Assembly (NCBI RefSeq): GCF_012910705.2
Contig: NZ_WTVG02000040.1
Location: forward strand, 992,001 to 1,056,000
Length of the DNA: 64,000 bases
Direction of reading: 5' to 3'
Source of the DNA: Aromatoleum anaerobium
Lineage (GTDB): Bacteria; Pseudomonadota; Gammaproteobacteria; Burkholderiales; Rhodocyclaceae
In this document: positions 53,055 through 62,124 of the stretch, piece after piece
How the letters are laid out: each line of letters opens with the position of its first letter
Numbering within the stretch: position 1 is the first letter of the stretch
Notes under the pieces: generated by a model
The model's database searches: none
The model's input: only the letters and a program-made list of their open reading frames with translations
What the model was told of the DNA's origin: nothing
Position numbers and translations under genes: made by a program

Positions 53055-54650
53055 CTAGCGCTCCATCGCGGTCGTCAGCATTTCGTCCACCGCCGGCCCC
53101 ATTTCGCGCATGAAGGATTCCAGCGCCGCCTCGGCCCTGCCGCGTTCTTCGACAGCGAACGGGGCATAGACCATCACTGCGGCAGAATCGTCACCGCTGC
53201 CGCCGAGCCTCGACGCCACGAGATAGAGCTTCGCGACGTAATCGTTCGTCGTCCATCGGCCTCCGATCCAGTACCCGTGCCACACGAGCAGCCGCCCGTC
53301 CGCACTCGCCATCTCGATGCTGCCGACCTTCACGCCGCGCGCGCCGACTTGCGCTTCGTGTTCGCCATAGGCCTTCATCATCCACACCGGATCCTTGCTC
53401 TGCAATACCCGGTTCTCGGAATTGATCAGTTCCTCGCCCGGCATCTGGTCGCGGTAGTAAGCGATATAGAGCCCGACGGGCTGCCCGTCGGCCTCCCACG
53501 CCGCACGCGATTCGCTGCGCATCCCCGAATAGCGCGGTGACCACACGGGCAGGCGATCGGCTGCCGCCGGCTGCCACGCTCCCTGAGGCTGCAGAGCGGA
53601 AAGCCGGACCGAACCATGTTGCCCCTGCTCATTGAGCATCCCGAGCGCCGGTTTCCAGCCCAAGACTGCCGCGAGCGCGACGAAGAGAAAGCCGGCGACC
53701 ATCCACGGGGCGGCAGCCGGACGCACGCCACCTGCCGTTGCGCTTGCGGCGGGCGGGGCGACCGGCACCTCGTCCTCGCGCCATCGTCCCCCGATCCAGA
53801 ACAGCATGAGCATGACGACACCGAAGAACACCCAGCCGTAGACCAGATGATCAACTCCCGCCGCGATCCGGTTGTTACTGAAGTGGGCGAGCATGACGAT
53901 GCCGTAGGCGCGCAGCCAGTTCGCGAGGATCGGCAGGAGCACCGAGAGTCCGATGAAGATCAGCCGGCGGCGCAGCGAGCGGTAAGTCAGATAGGCGTAC
54001 AGGCTGCCGACGACCACCGACGCGATCAGGTAACGCACGCCGCTGCAACCTTCGACGATCGCCCAGTGGCCGGAGGGGATCACCAGGTCTCGCCCTTCCG
54101 CATACACCGGCACACCGGACAGGCGCAACCCCCAGACAACGAAATCCGCCGTGCGATCCATCATCGACGGGAACAGAAATTCACCGAATGGCACGGAGAA
54201 GAACAGGAATCCCAGCGGGAAGGCCAGCGAGCGGGCGATCGCGGTGCCGGCGATCGCCCACACCAGCGCGATGATCATGCCGACGAACGCAAACTGCGAC
54301 ACGCTCGCGACACTCGCGAGTTCGCCCAGCATCCAGGCGAAACCGGCGGCGGCGGCGGCGAGCGCGCCGGGCAGCGAAGGCGCCAGCGGCAGGCCGCGCA
54401 GCCGGGCGCGATTTCGCCATATGAGCCAGCAGGTGATCGGCGCGACGATGAAGCCGTGCGCGTAGGTATCCGAGCGGCTCCAGATGGCCAGGAGGGAGCC
54501 GACCGTATCCCGATACCAGAACAACAATAAGGCGAGTGCGGCGACCAGCACAGCCAGATGAAACGAGCGGCCGAACGCATTGCGGCCATCTTCGCCCGCC
54601 GGTACGGCGGAATCGTGCGAGAGTCTCACATCGTGCTCAGGGGCGCTCAT
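53055..54650 (-). CDS. xrtA: Exosortase A fused to EpsI domain
   Basis: A 531-residue exosortase. Eight or so helices in residues 28-290 carry the catalytic triad: Cys202 in IVEGCSGVRYLIAS, Arg247 in ANWLRAYGIV and His268 in GVDHLVYGWVFF. Residues about 310-531 form an EpsI-family periplasmic domain. The enzyme cleaves PEP-CTERM tails of exported proteins after the PEP motif and is thought to link the protein onward. ATG 54650 overlaps the preceding glycosyltransferase stop. No PEP-CTERM substrate was found in this window. Confidence 0.95.
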   Translation of the reverse strand: MSAPEHDVRLSHDSAVPAGEDGRNAFGRSFHLAVLVAALALLLFWYRDTVGSLLAIWSRSDTYAHGFIVAPITCWLIWRNRARLRGLPLAPSLPGALAAAAAGFAWMLGELASVASVSQFAFVGMIIALVWAIAGTAIARSLAFPLGFLFFSVPFGEFLFPSMMDRTADFVVWGLRLSGVPVYAEGRDLVIPSGHWAIVEGCSGVRYLIASVVVGSLYAYLTYRSLRRRLIFIGLSVLLPILANWLRAYGIVMLAHFSNNRIAAGVDHLVYGWVFFGVVMLMLFWIGGRWREDEVPVAPPAASATAGGVRPAAAPWMVAGFLFVALAAVLGWKPALGMLNEQGQHGSVRLSALQPQGAWQPAAADRLPVWSPRYSGMRSESRAAWEADGQPVGLYIAYYRDQMPGEELINSENRVLQSKDPVWMMKAYGEHEAQVGARGVKVGSIEMASADGRLLVWHGYWIGGRWTTNDYVAKLYLVASRLGGSGDDSAAVMVYAPFAVEERGRAEAALESFMREMGPAVDEMLTTAMER

Positions 54651-55852
54651 GGGGTGATCTCCGGTGCCAGTCTGCTGTAAGGGATGCGGTAAGCCTCGAC
54701 GCTGTTGCGCCAGTTGCGCTCCGACTCGACGAAGCGCCGGCCGGCTGCGCGGTAGTCGCGCCATCGCCCGCGCTGCGCAAGCATCTCGCCGACCACGGCA
54801 GTCAGCGCCGAGGCGCTGCCGGCGCGGAACAGCCGTCCGGTTTCGCCGTCGCGGATCAGTTCCTGGTGGCCACCGACGTCGGAGGCCACGAACACCCGCC
54901 CCTGCGCCATTGCTTCGAGCGGCTTGAGCGGCGTCACGAGTTCGGTCAGGCGCATCGAATGACGCGGGTAGGCGAGCAGATCGATGAGGTCGTAGTAACG
55001 GCTGACCTCATCGTGCGGCACCCGCCCGGTGAAGATGACACGGTCGCCGATGCCGAGCCGGGCCGCCTGTGCCTTCAGGTTCGCCTCCTGCGGACCGCCG
55101 CCGACCAGCAGCACGCGCAGGTCGGGTTGGCGGACAAGAATCCCGGGAACAGCGTCGAGCAGCAGGTCCAGGCCCTCGTAGGCATAGAACGAACCGACAA
55201 AGCCGATCACCGTCGTGGCATCGAGTCCGAGGCGCGCCCTCAGCGCGGCGTCCGGAGCACCCGACAACTGGAAGGACTCGATATCGACGGCATTCGGGAT
55301 CACGGTAACGCGGTCGGCGCGGATTCCGCGCGCCAGGATGTCGGCCCGCAGCCCGGCGCAGATCGTGAACGCATGGTCGACGCGGCGCAGCGCGTATGTC
55401 TCCAGCGCACGCGTGAGCCGGTAGCGCAAACTGCCCTCGTTCGTCGTGCCGTGGTCGACCGCCGCATCTTCCCAGAAGGCCCGGATCTCATATACGACCG
55501 GGATCCCGAGGCGCCGCCCGGCCCGCAGCGCCGGCAGGGCGTTGAGGACCGGCGAATGGGCGTGGATCAGGGCCGGACGCAGCCTTGCGGCGATCTCGCT
55601 GATGCGCGCCTCGAGCGCGCGCATCAGCGCGACCTCGCCGATCACCGGGGGTGCGGGCGCCTGCTGCGGGGTCCGGAAGAAGCGCAAGCCATCGACCTCC
55701 TCCTCGGCCGCAGCCACCTTACCCTGCTTCGGCGACGTCAGATGGAAGGTCTCCCACCCGAGCGCCCGCTGCTCGCGCAGGATCGCTGCGGAACGGAAGG
55801 TGTATCCGCTGTGCAGCGGGATCGAGTGGTCGAAGACGTGCAGGATGCGCAT
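54647..55852 (-). CDS. Exosortase A-associated glycosyltransferase (GT4)
   Basis: A 401-residue GT-B enzyme starting MRILHVFDHSIPLHSGYTFR, the hallmark of the XrtA-associated Daro_2409-like family (TIGR04063 as remembered). AHSPVLNALPALRAGR, IGFVGSFYAYEGLDLLLDA and LTELVTPLKPLEAMAQGRVFVASDVGG follow. It lies 3 bases after the asparagine synthetase gene and overlaps xrtA by ATGA. Confidence 0.93.
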   Translation of the reverse strand: MRILHVFDHSIPLHSGYTFRSAAILREQRALGWETFHLTSPKQGKVAAAEEEVDGLRFFRTPQQAPAPPVIGEVALMRALEARISEIAARLRPALIHAHSPVLNALPALRAGRRLGIPVVYEIRAFWEDAAVDHGTTNEGSLRYRLTRALETYALRRVDHAFTICAGLRADILARGIRADRVTVIPNAVDIESFQLSGAPDAALRARLGLDATTVIGFVGSFYAYEGLDLLLDAVPGILVRQPDLRVLLVGGGPQEANLKAQAARLGIGDRVIFTGRVPHDEVSRYYDLIDLLAYPRHSMRLTELVTPLKPLEAMAQGRVFVASDVGGHQELIRDGETGRLFRAGSASALTAVVGEMLAQRGRWRDYRAAGRRFVESERNWRNSVEAYRIPYSRLAPEITP

Positions 55853-55855
55853 GAG

Positions 55856-57784
55856 TCATCCCGCCAGTCGCACAGGCTCGGCCGGCGCTGCGAACGCGTC
55901 GTTGTGGCGCAGGAAGGCCTCGAACATCAGCAGCGACCACAACGACGCACTGTAGTCACGCACGCCGGCCTGGTGGGCATCCACCAGATGGCGCAGATAG
56001 TCGGGATTGAAGAGGCCGGTGCCGACCAGGGTTTCGCCGAGCATCGCGTCCCTGACGCGTTGCTTCAATGGCCCGCGGAACCAGCGCGCGAGCGGCACTG
56101 AAAACCCCATCTTCGACCGGTACAGCACGTCGTGGGGCAGCAGGGGCTCCATCGCCTTCTTGAGCAGGTATTTACCCTCCTGCCCCTTCACCTTGAGGCC
56201 GGACGGCAGCGTCGCGAGCCATTCGACGAGCGGATGATCCATCAGCGGCTCGCGCACTTCGAGCGAATGGGCCATGCTCGCGCGATCGACCTTGGTGTTG
56301 ATGTCGCCGACGAGATAGGTCTTGAGGTCGAGATACTGCACGAGGGCGAGCGGATCGTCGGTCTGTGCGGCCGCGCCGTGGCGGCGAAACACCTCCAGAG
56401 CGCTGTAGCCGCCGAGCTGCGCCTTGAAGCCGCTCGAATAGAGCCGCCTGCGCATGTCGTCGCGCAGGATCGACACCGAATGGAAATACGCCTGCACGGA
56501 ATCGCGCGCGAGCGCCTGAAACGTCGTCTTCGCGCGGAACACCCGCGGCGCCCAGTCCGCCTTGGGGTAGAGACGGCCGAGCATGCCGAACATCGGCCGG
56601 CGTACGCCGAGCGGCAGGCTCGCGCGCAGCTTCTCCTCCAACATGTGCAGGCGGTAGCGGCGGTAACCGCCGAAGCTCTCGTCGCCGCCGTCACCCGACA
56701 GCGCCACGGTGACCTTCTTGCGCGCGAGCTGACAGACGCGGTAGGTCGGGATCGCGGAGCTGTCGGCGTAGGGTTCGTCATACAGCGCGGCGAGCGTGTC
56801 GATGAGGTCGATGTCGTCGGACTGGACCGTCTCGACGTAGTGGCTCGTCCGGTAGCGCTCCGCGACCTTCCGCGCGAATTCCGATTCGTCGAAGAGCGCG
56901 TCGTCGAACGCGATCGAACAGGTGTTGACGGGCTCGGCCGACAGACCCGCCATCGTCGCGACAACTGCGCTGGAATCGACGCCGCCGGAGAGAAACGCGC
57001 CAAGCGGCACGTCCGAGATCATTCGCAGACGCACCGATTCACGCAGCCGCCCGGTGAGCTCGGCGAGCGCGTCGGTCAGGCTGATCGGGTTGTCGAGCGT
57101 GAAGCGAACGTCCCAATAGCTTTTCGGTGCCGGCATCGGCTCGCCGCGACGGATCGTGAGGGTCTGCGCAGGGCCGAGCTTCTTCGCTCCCTCGAAGATC
57201 GTGCGCGGTTCGGCGATGTAGCCGAGCGCGAAGTATTCTTCGACCGCGCACGGGTCGATGCGGCGATCCAGCGCCGGGTGCTGCGTCAGCACCTTGAGTT
57301 CGGAACCGAAAATGACAGTGCCGTCGGCCAGCACGGCATAATGCAGCGGCTTCACCCCGAGGCGGTCGCGCGCGAGGAACAGCGTGTCGCGGCTGCGATC
57401 CCACAGCGCAAACGCGAACATGCCGCGAAAACGCCGCACGCAGTCTTCACCCCATTGCTCCCAGGCGTGGACGATGACCTCGGTGTCGCTGCGGGTATGA
57501 AACCGGTGGCCGCACCGTTCCAGTTCGGGCACCAGTTCGCGGTAGTTGTAGATTTCGCCGTTGAACACGACCGCAACCGAGCCGTCCTCGTTGAACAGCG
57601 GTTGCTGGCCCGTCGACAGATCGATGATCGACAGGCGCCGGTGGGCGAGCGCGACGCCGGGCTCGAAATGCATCCCCCCTTCGTCCGGCCCCCTGTGAAG
57701 CTGGATGTCGTTCATCCGCTGCAGCAGATCGCGCGGAAACTCACGTTTGTCGCGGGTGTGAAACAATCCGGCAATTCCGCACAT
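55856..57784 (-). CDS. XrtA-associated asparagine synthetase-type amidotransferase
   Basis: A 642-residue class B asparagine synthetase homologue (TIGR03108-like as remembered). It has the N-terminal glutaminase with Cys2 (MCGIAGLFH), RGPDEGG, FNGEIYNYREL, and the synthetase PP-loop SGGVDSSAVV (266-275) with GDGGDESFGG. In XrtA loci it is presumed to amidate or aminoacylate a sugar-linked carboxylate rather than make free asparagine. The frame remains open upstream, but Cys2 must follow the initiator Met, fixing the start at 57784. Confidence 0.94.
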   Translation of the reverse strand: MCGIAGLFHTRDKREFPRDLLQRMNDIQLHRGPDEGGMHFEPGVALAHRRLSIIDLSTGQQPLFNEDGSVAVVFNGEIYNYRELVPELERCGHRFHTRSDTEVIVHAWEQWGEDCVRRFRGMFAFALWDRSRDTLFLARDRLGVKPLHYAVLADGTVIFGSELKVLTQHPALDRRIDPCAVEEYFALGYIAEPRTIFEGAKKLGPAQTLTIRRGEPMPAPKSYWDVRFTLDNPISLTDALAELTGRLRESVRLRMISDVPLGAFLSGGVDSSAVVATMAGLSAEPVNTCSIAFDDALFDESEFARKVAERYRTSHYVETVQSDDIDLIDTLAALYDEPYADSSAIPTYRVCQLARKKVTVALSGDGGDESFGGYRRYRLHMLEEKLRASLPLGVRRPMFGMLGRLYPKADWAPRVFRAKTTFQALARDSVQAYFHSVSILRDDMRRRLYSSGFKAQLGGYSALEVFRRHGAAAQTDDPLALVQYLDLKTYLVGDINTKVDRASMAHSLEVREPLMDHPLVEWLATLPSGLKVKGQEGKYLLKKAMEPLLPHDVLYRSKMGFSVPLARWFRGPLKQRVRDAMLGETLVGTGLFNPDYLRHLVDAHQAGVRDYSASLWSLLMFEAFLRHNDAFAAPAEPVRLAG

Positions 57785-57800
57785 CGACGCCCCTCCCCGC

Positions 57801-60218
57801 TCAGGTTGCGAGCACCGGAAGCCCGGCCGCACCCAGAAGCGATTCGTAAAGATCGGCGTAACGCCCGACCATACCATCGATACTGAACTCACCCTCGACG
57901 CGCCGACGCGCCGACCGCCCGCGCGCCGCGGCCATCGCCTCGTCAGTCGCATAATACGCCAGCGTATCGGCGAGGGCTGCGGCGTCGCCGGGCGGGACCA
58001 GCGAGCCGGTTTCGTCGGCAAGCACGAGTTCGGGATTTCCTCCCACGTGCGTCGCGATCACCGGCAGTCCGCTGGCCATCGCTTCGAGGATCGTGTTCGA
58101 GATCCCTTCCGCCCGCGACGGCAGCACGAAGATATCCATCGCCCGCATCAGCTCCGGCACATCGTCGCGTTCGCCGGCCAGCCACACCCGATCGCCGATG
58201 CCCGCAGCGGCGATTTCCGCTTCGACCTCGCCCCGCAATGGCCCATCGCCGACGATCATGAGACGCAGCCGCTGCGCCAGCGCGGGGTCACGCGCCGCGA
58301 GCAGCGCAAACGCATGCACCAGATTGAGCGGATCCTTGATCGCCTGAAGCCTGCCGACCGTGCCGACGACCCGCAAGCCGGATTCATTGAATGACGAGCC
58401 GTCGAGCTGATGCCGGCCTGCGGTCGCGGGGCGAAAACGCGCGGTATCGACGCCATTGCAGATCCGTGTGACACGGTCCGGCGCCACCCCGATATTCTCT
58501 GTCAAGTACGTCCGCAGGTGGTTCGACAGGGCGACGTAGTGCGTGACGAAGCGCCGGTATGCCTGACGAATCAGGCGAAACCGCGGGCGGAGGCCATGCG
58601 GATCGGAGACATCCCAGCCGTGTTCGCCATGAATCCGCACCGGCACGCCGGCCGCCCACGCCGGCACAACCGCTTCGAGCGCGGCGAGGTTGCGCGTATG
58701 CACGATCGCCGGACGCAGCGCCCGAAACAAGCGGTACAGTGCCGGATACAGCCTGATGCCATGCCCCGGCTCCTTGTGCAGCGAGATGAACTGCACGTCC
58801 TCATGCACCACGCGAGCGCAGAAATCCGGTGAACAGTCGGTCAGTGCGACAACCGCGTGGCGGAAACGCGCCGCGGGCAGATGATTGATCAGGTTCGCGA
58901 CCCCGTTTTCCAGCCCGCCGACGTGGAACGCATACACGACATGGACGATCAACGGGCGAGCGTCGGTGTCGGACCACGCCCGGCGCGCGCGCTCCCGCGG
59001 CCGCCCGGCGTCGGGACGCTCGCCCAGCAGCCGATCGAGCCGGGCCAGGTGGGCGTCCCAACTGTAGTCGGCCAGCACGCGCGCGCGCGCGGCCTGCCCC
59101 ATTTTCCTGCGCCGTGCCGCATCGCCAAGCAGTATATCGGCGCGCTCGGCAAACTCGGCGGCGCCGCTGGCAATGTCGAAATCCAGCCCCGGACGGCCCT
59201 CGAGGCCCGCGGCGGAAGCCGTGGATATGACAACCGGTTTGCCCATCGCCATCGCTTCGAGAACCTTGTTCTGGAGGCCGCGTGCAATGCGAAGCGGCGC
59301 CGCGACGAGATCGGCGTGCGCGAGCCAGGGGCGCACATCGGGCACACTGCCGGTGATGACAACTGCCGGTCCGGCCAGCGCGACAACCGCCGGCACGGGA
59401 TTCATGCCGACGACGTAAAAACGCAGCGCAGGCCGCGTGCGGTGAAGCACCGGCAGAATGTCGCGCACAAACCATGTCACCGCGTCGATATTCGGCCAGT
59501 AGTCCATCGCGCCGGTAAACACCACCGCTTGCCCGCGGTCGGGATAAGGGTTGGGATATTCCCGTCCGGGCGAAAAAAACTCCGCATCGACGCCATTCGG
59601 CATCGACACGACGCGATCGGCCAAGCCCGGCACCGCACGGCAAAAAAGCGCGGCCTCGGCGTCGGTCACGAACAGGCTCGCCGCCGCGGCGCGCGCCGCC
59701 GTGCGCTCGAACACCAGCAGGCGTTCGCCCTCACGCCGGTATAACCAGGACATCGGCCAAGGCCGCTGGGCCGCGTACTGGGTCCACTTGGCCGAATCGA
59801 GATCGCAGAAATCGACGATGCACCGCTCCAGATCGGGCGCATCAAGGTATTGCGCCATCGGACCGGAAAACGCCACCGCCCGCCGGATGCCATGGCTCCG
59901 GACGGTGTCGCGCACCCATGCCCGCAAGCCGTCGTCACGGTAATACGGCAAACTCAGGGCTTCTCCGGTGCATAGCCCGCGGAGGCTGGCAAGCCGTGCG
60001 CGTCGTGGCTTGAGTTCGACGACATGCATGCCGGCACACCACTGGCCGAGTCGCTCGATGTATTGCCGGTCATCGGGATGATCGACGAAAGTGCCGAGGT
60101 AGACGTGATGGCTGCGCGCAAGATGGCGCAGGATGTTGAACGAACGAACCTTGTCGCCCTTGTTCGGCGGATAGGGGATGCGGTGCACGAGGTAGAGCAG
60201 CCCAGGCCGGGAATCCAT
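57801..60218 (-). CDS. Fused XrtA-associated glycosyltransferases (Stp1-Stp2 type)
   Basis: An 805-residue protein containing two complete GT-B enzymes. Residues 1-400 match the first XrtA transferase (MDSRPGLLYLVHRIPYPPNKGDKVRSFNIL...VFTGAMDYWPNIDAV...GLQNKVLEAMAMGKPVV). Residues about 425-805 match the second (IVHVVYAFHVGGLENGVANLI...GEHGWDVSDP...VGRLQAIKDPLNLVHAF...GISNTILEAMASGLPVIATHVGG). As remembered, these are usually two adjacent genes (TIGR03087 and TIGR03088). The linker near residues 400-425 is Arg/Pro-rich. Fusion should couple two successive sugar transfers. Confidence 0.92.
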   Translation of the reverse strand: MDSRPGLLYLVHRIPYPPNKGDKVRSFNILRHLARSHHVYLGTFVDHPDDRQYIERLGQWCAGMHVVELKPRRARLASLRGLCTGEALSLPYYRDDGLRAWVRDTVRSHGIRRAVAFSGPMAQYLDAPDLERCIVDFCDLDSAKWTQYAAQRPWPMSWLYRREGERLLVFERTAARAAAASLFVTDAEAALFCRAVPGLADRVVSMPNGVDAEFFSPGREYPNPYPDRGQAVVFTGAMDYWPNIDAVTWFVRDILPVLHRTRPALRFYVVGMNPVPAVVALAGPAVVITGSVPDVRPWLAHADLVAAPLRIARGLQNKVLEAMAMGKPVVISTASAAGLEGRPGLDFDIASGAAEFAERADILLGDAARRRKMGQAARARVLADYSWDAHLARLDRLLGERPDAGRPRERARRAWSDTDARPLIVHVVYAFHVGGLENGVANLINHLPAARFRHAVVALTDCSPDFCARVVHEDVQFISLHKEPGHGIRLYPALYRLFRALRPAIVHTRNLAALEAVVPAWAAGVPVRIHGEHGWDVSDPHGLRPRFRLIRQAYRRFVTHYVALSNHLRTYLTENIGVAPDRVTRICNGVDTARFRPATAGRHQLDGSSFNESGLRVVGTVGRLQAIKDPLNLVHAFALLAARDPALAQRLRLMIVGDGPLRGEVEAEIAAAGIGDRVWLAGERDDVPELMRAMDIFVLPSRAEGISNTILEAMASGLPVIATHVGGNPELVLADETGSLVPPGDAAALADTLAYYATDEAMAAARGRSARRRVEGEFSIDGMVGRYADLYESLLGAAGLPVLAT

Positions 60219-60220
60219 GA

Positions 60221-61258
60221 TCAGCCGAGATTGCGCACGATATGCGGCCCGATCGCGTTCGCCACGCGTATCGGCAGCCGGCGCCACAGCGCGATGAAGG
60301 CGCGGTATTTCGGATTCATCGGATTGTTCTGCGGCACCGAGTCGCGCCTGTAGAGGCGATATTCGTACGACAGCGGCTGCGGCTCGAAGCCCCAGTTCTT
60401 CTTGAAGCTGAACGGCCCGGTGCCGATCTTGCTGCGGCCGAAATCGAACAACCGGCAGCCGCGCGCGCACGCGCGGCGCAGCAGTTCCCAGTATTTGAAA
60501 TCGTTGGCCGCAACGTCGCGCGCCATCACGGCATCGCCGGCGTAATACGGCAGCACTTCGTCGCGAAAATAGAAACTCAGCACGCTCGACAGCGCATTTC
60601 CGTCCGGATCGCTCACCGTGAGCACTTCGCAGTCCGGCCCGAAGTCCTTCATCAGGCGTGCGAAAAATGCTTTCGGCAACGCCGGCGTACCATGCCGCAA
60701 GACGTTGTCGGCATACAGCGAGAAAAAGCGCTCAACGTCCGGATCGGCCCGGCTCGTCAGTCCGTGCCGGATGCCCTTGCGCACCATCGCCCGCTGCTTG
60801 CGCGGGATCGCGAGCAGGTTCGCGTCGTCATCCGCCTGGATCTCCTTGCGGAACGTCACGTACAGGTCCTGCCGCGGCCAGTCCGCGTGGCGAGGCGCGA
60901 GGTTGCGCAACTCCAGGTGCTGGACGCGCAAGCGGCGCGCGAGCGTTTCGGCCTCGGCTTCGACGAGCGCAACGCCTTCGGGATCGCCGGCCGGGCCGCC
61001 ATAGACGCAGAAAGGCAGGGACGTCAGGGCGTGGCCGAACAGCCGGCTATTGACCTCGGCGAGCGGCAGCACGGCGATGATGTCGCCGGCGCGTTCCGCG
61101 TACAGGAAGAAGGTCCGGTGGCGGAAAATTTCGCGGATGATCCCTTGCCATGCCGACAGGTGGAAGAACGTCGCCTCCGGGCAGCCGCCGACGAATGCGT
61201 CCCAACGGTCGAGATCCGTGTCGGTGAGCTGCCTGACGACCACCGGAACCCGATCCAT
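60221..61258 (-). CDS. FemAB-family protein, XrtA/PEP-CTERM system-associated
   Basis: A 345-residue double-GNAT-fold protein. It opens VPVVVRQLTDTDLDRWDAFV, then SAWQGIIREIF, and in the second half has the acceptor segment RRACARGCRLFDFGRSKIGTGPFSFKKNWGFEPQPL. FemAB relatives transfer amino acids from aminoacyl-tRNA, and this subgroup (TIGR03019-like) recurs in XrtA loci with unknown acceptor. It follows the deacetylase gene by 2 bases. Confidence 0.92.
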   Translation of the reverse strand: MDRVPVVVRQLTDTDLDRWDAFVGGCPEATFFHLSAWQGIIREIFRHRTFFLYAERAGDIIAVLPLAEVNSRLFGHALTSLPFCVYGGPAGDPEGVALVEAEAETLARRLRVQHLELRNLAPRHADWPRQDLYVTFRKEIQADDDANLLAIPRKQRAMVRKGIRHGLTSRADPDVERFFSLYADNVLRHGTPALPKAFFARLMKDFGPDCEVLTVSDPDGNALSSVLSFYFRDEVLPYYAGDAVMARDVAANDFKYWELLRRACARGCRLFDFGRSKIGTGPFSFKKNWGFEPQPLSYEYRLYRRDSVPQNNPMNPKYRAFIALWRRLPIRVANAIGPHIVRNLG

Positions 61259-61260
61259 CG

Positions 61261-62124
61261 TCAGTGCTCCCGGGACGACGGGCTTCCGGCACCGGAGCAG
61301 AACACGTGGTCGGCCCGCCCCCAGGAAAAGTCACCCAGCAGATGACGCAGGCGCTCCTCGGTGCGGCCGAGGTTGAGGTAATGGCGAAAACGCGTCCGCG
61401 CCGACGCCGCCGCGACCCGCGGCTGGCCGGGATCGATCTCCCACGGGTGGAAGTAGAAGATCGCCGCGCGGTGGTCGTCGCGATTGACCTTGCCGATCTG
61501 CCAGCGCGACACCGCGTAGGGCAGCAGGCGGAAGTACCCGCCTCCCCCGGCGGGCCAGTTGCGCCCCAGCCAGTGCATCGTCGTGAGCGGGACTTCGAGC
61601 AGGCCGTTGTCCAGCCGGTACGGGAAGCGCGGCGCGTCCGGCATGCCGTAGTGATCGTGCCGCACCGGATACACGCTCGAACTGTAGGCGTATCCGGCCT
61701 GCGCGATGCAGTCGTGCGCCCACAGGTTGGTCTTGCCGATCGAGAAGCTCGGCGCCCGATAGCCGGTGACCGGCTGGCCGGTGAGGTCCTCGAGCACGCT
61801 CCTCGCCCGCACGATGTCGGCGAGGAAGGTTTCGGGCGACTGGGCGCTGGCGCGCTCGTGCGCGTAGCCGTGGCTCGCCACTTCATGACCGGCTGCCGCG
61901 ATGCGCTGCACGAGCAACGGATAGCGCTCCGCGACCCAGCCGAGCGTGAAAAACGTCGCCCTCGTCCTGTGTCGATCGAGGAGTTCGAGGATCAGTTCGA
62001 CGTTGCGCTCGACCCGGCACGGTATCCGCTCCCACTCGCTGCGCGGGAAATGCGGGGCGAGCGCGGACACCTGGAAATAGTCTTCGACATCGATCGTCAG
62101 CGCGTTCACGATCGCCGTGCTCAT
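61261..62124 (-). CDS. XrtA-associated polysaccharide deacetylase
   Basis: A 287-residue NodB-type deacetylase of the XrtA-associated group (TIGR03006-like). Motifs: LTIDVEDYFQV (D12, E14, D15), EVASHGYAHERA with metal His, YRAPSFSIG and IFYFHPWEID. It probably de-N-acetylates a sugar of the secreted polysaccharide. No signal peptide is evident. ATG 62124 overlaps the epimerase stop. Confidence 0.94.
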   Translation of the reverse strand: MSTAIVNALTIDVEDYFQVSALAPHFPRSEWERIPCRVERNVELILELLDRHRTRATFFTLGWVAERYPLLVQRIAAAGHEVASHGYAHERASAQSPETFLADIVRARSVLEDLTGQPVTGYRAPSFSIGKTNLWAHDCIAQAGYAYSSSVYPVRHDHYGMPDAPRFPYRLDNGLLEVPLTTMHWLGRNWPAGGGGYFRLLPYAVSRWQIGKVNRDDHRAAIFYFHPWEIDPGQPRVAAASARTRFRHYLNLGRTEERLRHLLGDFSWGRADHVFCSGAGSPSSREH

